Below are positions 17,032 to 25,007 of a stretch of DNA of 64,000 nt, piece after piece. Position numbers and translations under genes: made by a program. Within the stretch, counting starts at the first letter, position 1, and each line of letters opens with the position of its first letter. The DNA comes from Microcoleus sp. CAWBG506 (GTDB taxonomy: Bacteria > Cyanobacteriota > Cyanobacteriia > Cyanobacteriales > Microcoleaceae), in NCBI GenBank assembly GCA_020883125.1, contig JAHREW010000006.1:1-64000 (forward strand), read 5' to 3'. The notes under the pieces were generated by a model. It saw only the letters and a program-made list of their open reading frames with translations. It searched no databases and was not told the origin of the DNA.

Positions 17032-17854
17032 TTGTAATTCTACATAGGGTTTGCTGAATATATCGATCGCGTGTTACTTAGCCTGGGTTACGCGCTCGCG
17101 CGATCGAGAGTTTAGTGCAAGATAAAGAGGTAGAATACGTCTTCATCCGTGCATCACCACCTGCGCTCGTGTACAATAAAGCTGAGCTTGCTCTCCTCCC
17201 ACCCTTAGACTTTGAACTAGCCAACGGCTCTAAATTGTCTGCGGACAACCGTTGGGTAAAAATGGCCCAAATAATCCCGTGGTCTGAATTTGAATCAGAA
17301 TATGCCGCCAACTTCCCCGCAGACTCATAGTGCACCCGCCAAATCGTTTAGGATGGCATTGGGGGCATTAATTATCAAAGAAAAAATCGAATTTACCGTA
17401 AAGCGTGAAAACCGAGCTTGGTGTAAAGAAAGAGGCATTAGAATTAGTGGGCCACCTCTAGGAAGACCAAGAGCAAATGTGAGTAAAGCAAAAAAGAAGT
17501 AAGCCGCATATGATGAAAGAATTAGAAATGCAATAGAGGGAAAGTTTGGGGCTTGCGGAAAAGAAGATTCGGTCTCAATAAAGTGATGGCTAAACTCGAT
17601 AATACCTCTGGTACGGTTATTGCAATTACTTTTTTGGTTATGAACCGATGCTTCCTGGTGGCGCCGGGTTTTTTGTGTGTTTTTCTGTCTATTTGGAAAC
17701 AGAACACCTGTTTTTAGGTTGAAGATAATCCCCAATTATAATTGGGGGGACTCGATACCGAAAAAACTTATCTTTAACTGAGCTTTCAGATATCGTGAGC
17801 TCCTGCTCTTGGGTGGCGATCGATTATTCAGCAAACCCTATTTACAATTACAAA
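17031..17854 (+). mobile_element. Internally deleted insertion sequence with 30-bp inverted ends
   Basis: Left end 17031-17060 (TTTGTAATTCTACATAGGGT then TTGCTGAATA) and right end 17825-17854 are inverted repeats matching at 28 of 30 positions by eye. Between them lies a broken transposase gene. At about 0.82 kb the element is much shorter than a full IS with this transposase (usually over 1.5 kb), so it is a deletion derivative. Confidence 0.7.
17115..17650 (+). pseudogene. IS5/IS1182-like transposase remnant
   Basis: Frame 1 (17115-17330) encodes LSADNRWVKMAQIIPWSEFE followed by the YAANF stretch, typical of the N-terminus of DUF772/IS5-type transposases. A second frame (to about 17502) continues with APAKSFRMALGALIIKEK, then jumps to the C-terminal part (CKERGIRISGPPLGRP). 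A further piece near 17520-17645 reads RNAIEGKFG and NTSGTVIAITFLVMN. The central catalytic region is missing and the frame is broken, so it is dead. Exact IS family is uncertain. Confidence 0.75.
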
Positions 17855-17863
17855 GAAAATCAA

Positions 17864-17932
17864 AGCCGTCCTATAAGGCGATGTGCTGAGCGTAGTCGAA
17901 GTAACGGGGCTTTAGACCCAATTTCTTGGTAA
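17864..17932. mobile_element. IS200/IS605-type right-end scar
   Basis: AAAGCCGTCCTATAAGG...CGGGGCTTTAGACCCAATT matches the terminal hairpin of the element at 31293, but the hairpin is split by about 25 bases (CGATGTGCTGAGCGTAGTCG and following). No transposase remains. The rest of the gap to 18329 shows no gene. Confidence 0.5.
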
Positions 17933-18295
17933 GGTGCTGCGAACTAAAAAAGAAGTGCAACAGAGCAAAAATGAAACTTACGCATCAGAGACAATAGAGT
18001 AAAAGGGTCAACCAATCTATTTGCTCAAAAGATTGTGACTTTTGGCGAAATAGTTTTCTGATAGTTCTGGTTTTTATCGCAAAAATTAGCCAATTGGCTT
18101 AGGGAATTTAAGACATATTGCTAATGCCTTCTAGCCCCCAAATAAGTTATGTTCCGTTTACAGTCTGTAACATATTCCACAGATAGGCGGGAAATCAAGC
18201 TCGCCATAGCTGGGATTTTAAATATCGCCCAATCTAGAATCTGTTTGCTGGTATAATTAGTTCTGAACTTGTTCGGGTGCAGCTCATCGAAATGA

Positions 18296-18301
18296 TATAA
18301 T
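18296..18301 (+). promoter_or_regulatory. Candidate -10 box of the histidine kinase gene
   Basis: TATAAT lies 28 bases before the ATG at 18330. No convincing -35 hexamer is seen 17 bases upstream, so this is a sequence resemblance only. Confidence 0.3.
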
Positions 18302-18329
18302 ACCTCATCGCCAACAAGTCTTTCTAAGC

Positions 18330-21110
18330 ATGATTACACGATCGAGCGTCAAAGTTGCAGACTCAACTCAATCTGCGGGCAAATTAGCGATTATAAAAAA
18401 TGCTCGCTCCCTGCCTCTGCGTACAGTCCTGATAGTTCCCTTCGTCTTGCAAATCTTCGCTGCGGTGGGAGTTGTAGGCTATCTGTCGTTTCGCAACGGA
18501 CAACAAGCGGTTAATGAAGTTGCTTCTCAGTTGCGACAAGAAATTAGCGATCGCATTTCGGAGCGTGTTCAAGCATACATGACCTTTCCCCATCAACTCA
18601 ATCAATTTAAAGCTAATGCTTTTGAATTGGGAGACCTGAATTTGCAAGACAGTGCCAGAATCCAGCGTCACTTTTGGAAGCAACTGCAAAGCTTTGACAC
18701 TGTAAGCGTTACATATGTTGCTACTCCAGCGGGAGATTTTATTGGCGTGAGGCGTACAAATGAGGGTAATTTTTTACTGCAAGAAAGAAGCGACATGACC
18801 GAAGGCAGCATGAATTATTATGCTGTCAATAAGGAAGGTGAACGTACTGATTTAGTTAAAGTTAAACCGAAATATGACCCGCGAGTCCGTCCCTGGTACA
18901 CCGCAGCAACGGAAGCAAAAAAGGCAACTTGGAGTAAAATTTACGCGGATTTTACTAGCAAAGGACTTGGTATTACAGCAGCCCAGCCATTATACGACAC
19001 ATCGGGACAGTTGCAGGCAGTCTTGGGCACAGACTTACTTTTTGCGCGAGTAAATGAGTTTCTTGCTAAGTTAAAAATTGGCAAATCAGGACAGACATTT
19101 ATTGTCGAGCGTTCGGGGGCTTTAATCACTACATCGACTACGGCTCCAGTATATTTAATTAAGGGTGAAGAAACGGAAAGAATTCCAGCGATAAATAGCG
19201 AAAATACGGTAATTAGTCTGACAACTAAATACTTGCAAGAACGCTTTGGAGACCTCAATAATATTCACCATAGCCAACAGCTTAACTTTCAAATTCAAGG
19301 CGATCAACAATTTCTGCAAGTTACTCCTTTAAAGGACGGCAATGGTTTGGATTGGTTGATTGTGGTAATTATTCCAGAATCTGACTTCTTGGAACAAATT
19401 AATGCCAACACTAGGACGACTATTTTGCTGTGCATTGCTGCTTTTACAGTAGCCATCATTATCGGCATACTTACGGCAAGATGGGTGACTAAGCCAATTT
19501 TATATTTGAATGAAACCGCGAAAAATATTACTAAAGGTCAGTGGGGAAAAATTGTAGAAATTAACCGTAATGATGAGGTAGGGGAACTGGCTCATTCCTT
19601 TAAGAGTATGGCGGAACAACTGCAACTATCCTTCGCGGAAATGCAAGCTTTGAATGAAGAATTATCCCAGAGTAAAAGCCAACTTAACCAAATTTTAGAA
19701 GCCGTCCCAGTGGGGATATTTGTAGCTGAATCTAACGGTCAACCTTACTACATTAATTCTCGCGCCAAATCCTTGCTGGGAAAAGGTATAGTGGCGGATC
19801 TTAATCCTGATGAAATTAGAGAGGAATATCAAATTTATATGGCTGGTAGTAATGAAATATACCCTTCAGAGAAACATCCAATAATTTGTGCTTTTAATGG
19901 CTCAAGTGTCAATTATGATGACTTAGAAATCCACAAAGGCGATCGGGTGATTCCCCTTGAAGCTTGGGGAACGCCAATTTATGACGAAAAAGGAAAAGTT
20001 AGTTATGCGATCGCAGCTTTGGCGGATATCACCCAACGCAAAGAAAGTGAGAAGTTGGTAGCGGAATATAACCACACCCTCGAAATTCAAGTCGCCCAAA
20101 GAACTCAAGAACTTTCGGAAGCTTTGAACTATCTCCAAGCGACTCAGAACGAACTAATTCAATCGGAAAAAATGGCGGCGTTAGGACAATTAGTAGCCGG
20201 AGTAGCCCACGAACTAAACACTCCTTTGGGTGCGATTCGATCGAGTGCTGGAAATATGACTAAATTTTTGGGACAAACTCTTTCTAACTTACCCTCGCTG
20301 TTTCAGTCACTTTCCACCGCCGAAGCTGAAATCTTCTTTCTTTTGCTCAACAAGTCTCTGGAAAAAGATATGAGTTTAACGGCCAAAGAAGAAAGGAAGT
20401 TAAAGCGGTCTTTAATTAGCAAACTGGAAGATCAAGATATTGATGATGCTGATGATATCGCTGATACCTTGGTAGATATGGGGATTTACGAAGCCGACGA
20501 ATTTTTGACTTTGCTACAAAAGGGCGATCGGCATAGCATCTTGGAAATGGCTTACAAACTCTCAGAAATTCAGCGGGGAACTCAAACAATAAATACGGCA
20601 ACAGAGCGAGCGTCAAAAGTCGTATTTGCCCTGAAAAATTATGCCCGTTACGACTCGTCGGAAGCCATGATTCAATCGGATATAGTCGATGGCATAGAAA
20701 CGGTACTAACCCTGTATCAAAATAACATCAAACACGGCGTAGAAGTATTACGAAATTTCCCAAAAATAGAACCAATTCTCTGCTACGCAGACCAACTAAA
20801 TCAGGTGTGGACAAATCTGATTCATAACGCACTTCAAGCAATGAATAATAAAGGGACATTGACGCTCGATATCCTTCAGGAGGGTAATTATGTCAAGGTT
20901 GCAGTCACCGATAGTGGCCAGGGAATTCCACCCGAAGTTATGCCCAGAATATTCGAGCCATTTTTTACTACTAAGCCCCCCGGAGAAGGTAGTGGTCTGG
21001 GGCTGGATATTGTCAAAAAAATTATTGAAAAACATCATGGTAAAATAGAGGTGGAATCGGTTCCCGGCAAAACCACTTTTACGGTTTTCCTATCGGCGAA
21101 TCTTGCCTAA
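18330..21110 (+). CDS. Membrane sensor histidine kinase (Cache-HAMP-PAS-HisKA-HATPase)
   Basis: 926 aa. Membrane segment about 30-52, extracytoplasmic double-Cache sensor about 60-345, second membrane segment about 350-373, HAMP about 375-425, PAS about 445-565, coiled coil, then the kinase. H box GVAHELNTPLGAI with phospho-acceptor His627; N box (NQVWTNLIHNALQAM), G1 DSGQGIP, F box FEPFFTTKP, G2 GSGLGLDIV. A ~90-residue helical insertion rich in Leu, Asp and Glu separates the H-box helix from the second dimerisation helix. Two receiver genes follow, the first after 241 bases, and are the likely phosphorylation partners. Ligand unknown; Cache domains usually bind small metabolites. Confidence 0.92.
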   Translation: MITRSSVKVADSTQSAGKLAIIKNARSLPLRTVLIVPFVLQIFAAVGVVGYLSFRNGQQAVNEVASQLRQEISDRISERVQAYMTFPHQLNQFKANAFELGDLNLQDSARIQRHFWKQLQSFDTVSVTYVATPAGDFIGVRRTNEGNFLLQERSDMTEGSMNYYAVNKEGERTDLVKVKPKYDPRVRPWYTAATEAKKATWSKIYADFTSKGLGITAAQPLYDTSGQLQAVLGTDLLFARVNEFLAKLKIGKSGQTFIVERSGALITTSTTAPVYLIKGEETERIPAINSENTVISLTTKYLQERFGDLNNIHHSQQLNFQIQGDQQFLQVTPLKDGNGLDWLIVVIIPESDFLEQINANTRTTILLCIAAFTVAIIIGILTARWVTKPILYLNETAKNITKGQWGKIVEINRNDEVGELAHSFKSMAEQLQLSFAEMQALNEELSQSKSQLNQILEAVPVGIFVAESNGQPYYINSRAKSLLGKGIVADLNPDEIREEYQIYMAGSNEIYPSEKHPIICAFNGSSVNYDDLEIHKGDRVIPLEAWGTPIYDEKGKVSYAIAALADITQRKESEKLVAEYNHTLEIQVAQRTQELSEALNYLQATQNELIQSEKMAALGQLVAGVAHELNTPLGAIRSSAGNMTKFLGQTLSNLPSLFQSLSTAEAEIFFLLLNKSLEKDMSLTAKEERKLKRSLISKLEDQDIDDADDIADTLVDMGIYEADEFLTLLQKGDRHSILEMAYKLSEIQRGTQTINTATERASKVVFALKNYARYDSSEAMIQSDIVDGIETVLTLYQNNIKHGVEVLRNFPKIEPILCYADQLNQVWTNLIHNALQAMNNKGTLTLDILQEGNYVKVAVTDSGQGIPPEVMPRIFEPFFTTKPPGEGSGLGLDIVKKIIEKHHGKIEVESVPGKTTFTVFLSANLA

Positions 21111-21351
21111 AATTTCCTAAAAACAGGCTGAATATCGAGGAGCTATAAAAAACTCCCAATTTTTCCTAAATTCGGTTGTTTTTCAATTCAAAATCAGTGG
21201 AAATTATAGTTGATTCAAACCCTGACCAATTCCTAGTATTATACTAAATACTTTGGTAATGATGACCTTTTGAATTACTAAACTCATTGATTTTATTGCA
21301 TCTTCCATATTCCATACTCCTTCTGGTATAATCCTAATCAACAGGCAAAAA

Positions 21352-21744
21352 ATGTCTAAGCCAATCATCCTGTGCGTTGACGACGAAAAAGTGGTATTGA
21401 AAAGTCTCAAAACCCAATTAAAATCAGCATTTGGTAGTAACTATGCCTATGAAATGGCAGAGAGTCCTGCGGATGCTTTAGAGTTGATCGATGAATTCAA
21501 CGATGACGAAACAATGATTATTTTAATTGTTTCTGATTGGTTGATGCCAGGAATGAAGGGAGATGAGTTTTTAGTTCGAGTCCATCAAAAATTTCCCAAT
21601 ATTGTTAAAATCATGCTGACTGGTCAAGCGGATGAAGATGCAGTCCAGAGGGCGTTCGATCAAGCAAACCTCCATCGCTGTTTGCACAAACCTTGGTCAG
21701 AAGAAGAGTTGATCGAAACCATTAAAACGGCTTTATCACTATGA
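21352..21744 (+). CDS. Stand-alone response-regulator receiver
   Basis: 130 aa, a single REC domain: acidic pair Asp10/Asp11, phospho-acceptor Asp62 (VSDWLMPGMKG), Thr in MLTGQA, Lys in HKPWS. No output domain, so a phosphate shuttle or a protein-protein switch. The next gene starts inside its stop codon (ATGA overlap at 21741), implying translational coupling. Closely similar to the receiver of that next gene, so probably a duplication. Most likely partner: the kinase at 18330-21110. Confidence 0.92.
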   Translation: MSKPIILCVDDEKVVLKSLKTQLKSAFGSNYAYEMAESPADALELIDEFNDDETMIILIVSDWLMPGMKGDEFLVRVHQKFPNIVKIMLTGQADEDAVQRAFDQANLHRCLHKPWSEEELIETIKTALSL

Positions 21745-23063
21745 TCAAACAAGTTATTATTTGTGTGGATGATGAAAAAACTGTTTTGAAAAGTCTCAAA
21801 ACTGAATTAAAAGATGCTTTAGGTAACACTTATCGAATTGAAATTGCCGAAGGAGGTGAAGATGCCCTAGAATTAATTGCTGAATTGATAGAGGACGAGT
21901 ATGAAATTCCCTTAATTATCTCCGACTACGTGATGCCAGACATGAAAGGAGATGAACTGTTGAGGCGAGTCCACCAATTATCTCCTAAAACTCTCAAGGT
22001 GATGCTAACAGGTCAGGCGACTATTGAGGCGGTAGGAAATGCCATCAAAAATGCTAAACTTTATCGTTATATAGGCAAACCTTGGCAAACAGAAGATTTG
22101 AAATTGACGGTAACAGAAGCGGTCCACAGCTACAGTCAAGATAAAAAACTAGCTGCACAAAACGCGGAACTTCGGAAAATAAATCAGGAGTTGGAAGTTG
22201 CCCTAGAACAGCAATCAAAATTAACGGAAGCTGCTAAACGCTTTGTACCTAATGAATTTGTCTCGCTGCTAAGCCGTGACACGTTGAGCGATGTTAAACT
22301 GGGGGACAGCGTGGAAAAAGAAATGTCCATATTATTTTCTGATATTAGGGATTTTACTGCTTTGTCGGAGGGAATGACACCGCAGGAAAATTTTAAATTT
22401 ATTAATGCTTATTTAAGTCGAATGGAACCGGGAATTATTGAAAATCACGGTTTTATTGATAAATATATTGGGGATGCAATTATGGCTTTATTTGGTCACA
22501 GTGCCGTTGATGCAGTCCAAGCCGGAATTTCTATGTTGCACAGTCTAGATGATTATAATCAATATCGGATTAATGCTGGTTATGGGCCGATTAAAATTGG
22601 GATTGGTATCAATACAGGTTCATTGATGTTAGGAACTGTTGGGGCAACTAATAGGATGGATAGTACGGTAATTGGTGATGCGGTGAATTTAGCTGCGCGG
22701 GTGGAAAGTCTGACAAAAAGCTACGGAGTGTCAATGTTAATTACTCAAAATACTTTTTCAAAGTTAACAAATTTTCCACTGGATTTTATCCGCAATATCG
22801 GTCATGTTCGAGTCAAAGGAAAATCAAATTTGGTGACAATTTATGAAGTATTTGAAGCCGACAAACCTGAAGTAAAGGAAGGCAAGTCAAGGACTTTACC
22901 TATATTTCGAGAAGCTTTATATAACTACAGTGCTAGTAAACATAAAGAAGCTGCACAATTGTTTGGTGAGTGTCTGCAACAAAATCCGCTGGATCAGGTT
23001 GCGCAAAATTATCTGGAACGTTGTCAGGAAATGCAGTCACTATTAGCTCCCAATCGAGGCTAG
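21741..23063 (+). CDS. Response regulator with class III adenylate cyclase output
   Basis: 440 aa. REC domain at 1-125 with Asp62 (ISDYVMPDMKG), coiled-coil linker about 130-175, class III nucleotidyl cyclase about 190-375. Metal-binding Asps in LFSDIRDF and IGDAIMALF; purine-specifying Lys in FIDKYIGDA and Thr in STVIGDAVNLAAR favour ATP, hence cAMP. A C-terminal ~50-residue helical tail resembles a TPR pair (FREALYNYSASKHKEAAQLF). Predicted to convert phosphorylation by the upstream kinase into cAMP. The MITE cluster begins 10 bases after the stop codon. Confidence 0.92.
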   Translation: MIKQVIICVDDEKTVLKSLKTELKDALGNTYRIEIAEGGEDALELIAELIEDEYEIPLIISDYVMPDMKGDELLRRVHQLSPKTLKVMLTGQATIEAVGNAIKNAKLYRYIGKPWQTEDLKLTVTEAVHSYSQDKKLAAQNAELRKINQELEVALEQQSKLTEAAKRFVPNEFVSLLSRDTLSDVKLGDSVEKEMSILFSDIRDFTALSEGMTPQENFKFINAYLSRMEPGIIENHGFIDKYIGDAIMALFGHSAVDAVQAGISMLHSLDDYNQYRINAGYGPIKIGIGINTGSLMLGTVGATNRMDSTVIGDAVNLAARVESLTKSYGVSMLITQNTFSKLTNFPLDFIRNIGHVRVKGKSNLVTIYEVFEADKPEVKEGKSRTLPIFREALYNYSASKHKEAAQLFGECLQQNPLDQVAQNYLERCQEMQSLLAPNRG

Positions 23064-23073
23064 TTTATTTAAT

Positions 23074-23201
23074 TATAGCAACTGCCAAGGCGATTAGGGC
23101 AGATTTTGTAGGGGCGGGTTCACCGATATCTTTCATCGGTATAGACAAATTCTATAAACCCGCCCCCACCCCACGACTTAACCACCCTGGCGGTTGCTAT
23201 A
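23074..23201. mobile_element. 124-bp MITE, copy A (with TA on both sides)
   Basis: Ends TAGCAACTGCC...GGCGGTTGCTA flanked by TA. Inside are inverted arms GTAGGGGCGGGTT...AACCCGCCCCCAC around a short palindrome (ACCGATATCTTTCATCGGT). Nearly identical copies lie at 27209, 27442 and 57486, all in the same orientation. TA target duplication is typical of IS630/Tc1-mariner transposition. Confidence 0.85.
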
Positions 23202-23306
23202 TATAGCAATCCTTGCAGGAGTCGTAAATATTTTTACCCCACCCCAACCCGGACTGCGAGTTCGGTCCGGGAGTAAGAAATTCACAAATGATTTAGGATT
23301 GCTATA
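23202..23306. repeat. Second MITE-like repeat sharing TATAGCAA ends
   Basis: Begins TATAGCAATCCTTGCAGG and ends ATTTAGGATTGCTATA, giving 12-bp inverted ends. It abuts copy A of the 124-bp MITE and shares its outermost bases. Internal arms ACCCCAACCCGGAC / GGTCCGGG suggest a hairpin. The remaining bases to pyrC show no gene. Confidence 0.55.
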
Positions 23307-23382
23307 GTTAAGGTTAATTACTGTAAATATTAAAGGATAAAATAAAGGATATACATTTTAATTTTTATCCCAATATCAATGG

Positions 23383-24669
23383 TCAATAAGTCCAAGTTTG
23401 TAGAACTTTTCCGGCTAATTTCTTGCCCAACCAAGGCGTATTGACCGATCGCGACTTCAAACTTTGCCCATCCACAATCCAACTCTTTTGCGGGTCGAAT
23501 AAAATCAGCTCAGCAGCGACTCCTGGTGCAGCAGTAGGGGGGGTTTGTCCGAGACAAACGGCGGGACGGGTACTCAAAAATCGCCACAGTTCTAGAGCCG
23601 AAAAATCGCCGGTTTCTACCAAATTTTGCCAGAGTAAAGGTAAAGCTAATTCCAAACCGATCGCCCCTGGTGGAGCATCAGCAAAAGCCACGGTTTTCTC
23701 CTCATAAGTATAGGGAGTGTGGTCGATCGCGATCGCATCAATTACGCCATCTTTGAGCCCTTGAATCAGCGCCAATTGGTCAGCCTCATTGCCCAAAGGC
23801 GGATCTAAACGCAAATTCGGATCGTAAGGAACAGAAACAGTGGTGTTTCCTGAAATTGCCCCCACATTTAACAACAAGTGCATCCAAGTCACACTCGCCT
23901 GCACCGGCAAACCCCGCGCCTTCGCATCTCGAATTAGTTCCACACTGCGAGCACAAGAAACCCGCATGATGTGAACAGGAGTCGGCACAGTAGCGACTAA
24001 TTCCAGGATTGCAGCCAAAGCGGAAGTTTCCGCAGCCGCCGGCACTCCCGGTAAACCCAAGCGAAGGGAAACCGCACCATCCCTAGCGACTCCATTTCCT
24101 GCCAAAGTGCCATCCATCGGCCACAAAGCCACCGACTTACCCAAAGGCTGTATGTATTCCAACAAACGCATTGCCAGAGCCGGATTAGCCAGCGGTAAAC
24201 CATCGGCAAACCCCACAATCGCGCTGGATGCCAACTCCCCCAACTCAGCCATATGTTGCCCTGCCAACCCCGTTGTCAGAGCGCCCCAGAAATACAAGCG
24301 GGTTCGGGAAGGGGCAAAATTGCGGATATTTTGCTCTAACAAAGCTAAACCGGCCAAATTGTCAAGAGGTGGAGATGTATCGGGCAAAATCGCCACCCGC
24401 GTAAAACCACCAGCAGCAGCAGCCTGCATCAAAGATTGCAGGGTTTCTCGATCCTCAAAACCCGGTTCTCCGCTGTGACTGTAAATATCAACCAATCCAG
24501 GTGCTAAAATCAGTCCCCGACAATCTCGCACTTCTGTGTGAGGGGGAAATTCCGCAATTTTTGGCTCTACTGCTTTGATATCACCTTCGACAATCAGAAC
24601 ATCAGCGAGGCGATCGCCCCCTGAAGCTGGATCTAGCACTCGTACATTTTGCAGCAGTTCACTACTCAT
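23383..24669 (-). CDS. pyrC: Dihydroorotase-like amidohydrolase with degraded metal site
   Basis: 428 aa from ATG 24669 (MSSELLQNVRVLDP); the frame extends upstream only through repeats. Overall it matches long dihydroorotases (DRLADVLIVEGD, GLILAPGLVD, EPGFEDRETL, AIDHTPYT, EEK). Key residues deviate: the usual D-x-H-x-H-x-R-EPG reads D61-I-Y-S-H65-S-G-EPG, so the first metal His and the substrate Arg are lost; the HxxHxS segment reads HIMRVS; DHAPH reads DHTPY. The protein may be a non-catalytic partner of aspartate transcarbamoylase like Pseudomonas PyrC', with true dihydroorotase elsewhere. Its start codon lies inside the first unit of a 112-bp triplication. Confidence 0.8.
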   Translation of the reverse strand: MSSELLQNVRVLDPASGGDRLADVLIVEGDIKAVEPKIAEFPPHTEVRDCRGLILAPGLVDIYSHSGEPGFEDRETLQSLMQAAAAGGFTRVAILPDTSPPLDNLAGLALLEQNIRNFAPSRTRLYFWGALTTGLAGQHMAELGELASSAIVGFADGLPLANPALAMRLLEYIQPLGKSVALWPMDGTLAGNGVARDGAVSLRLGLPGVPAAAETSALAAILELVATVPTPVHIMRVSCARSVELIRDAKARGLPVQASVTWMHLLLNVGAISGNTTVSVPYDPNLRLDPPLGNEADQLALIQGLKDGVIDAIAIDHTPYTYEEKTVAFADAPPGAIGLELALPLLWQNLVETGDFSALELWRFLSTRPAVCLGQTPPTAAPGVAAELILFDPQKSWIVDGQSLKSRSVNTPWLGKKLAGKVLQTWTY

Positions 24670-24997
24670 AATATCAAATCCAGTGGCATCGGAATCAATA
24701 TTACCCACAGTCAGGACACGGCAGTGCCGTTTCCCTACAATTATTTGGCGGTAGGGACACGGCATTGCCGTGTCTACTCATAATATCAAATCCAGTGGCA
24801 TCGGAATCAATATTACCCACAGTCAGGACACGGCAGTGCCGTTTCCCTACAATTATTTGGCGGTAGGGACACGGCATTGCCGTGTCTACTCATAATATCA
24901 AATCCAGTGGCATCGGAATCAATATTACCCACAGTCAGGACACGGCAGTGCCGTTTCCCTACAATTATTTGGCGGTAGGGACACGGCATTGCCGTGT
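24662..24997. repeat. Three tandem copies of a 112-bp unit at the pyrC 5' end
   Basis: Units start at 24662, 24774 and 24886 with CTACTCATAATATCAAATCC and are essentially identical. Each contains a REP-like palindromic pair (AGGACACGGCAGTGCCGTTT ... GTAGGGACACGGCATTGCCG). The first unit includes the pyrC start codon; the others place extra in-frame ATGs and hairpins between pyrC and ilvB. This fills the whole 338-base gap. Confidence 0.9.
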
Positions 24998-25007
24998 CCT
25001 CCGTTGT

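Noticed and set aside
22970-23206. Open frame running into the repeat after the cyclase gene
   Set aside because: It overlaps the cyclase in another frame and its second half is the MITE sequence; the same peptide arises at 57400-57636 from MITE copy D.
24670-24765. N-terminal extension of pyrC to 24765
   Set aside because: The extra 32 codons are the REP-like repeat; family similarity begins at MSSELL (24669).
24662-24997. Regular repeats that might be a CRISPR array
   Set aside because: The units are 112 bp, directly abutting and identical throughout, with no unique spacers; no cas genes are near.
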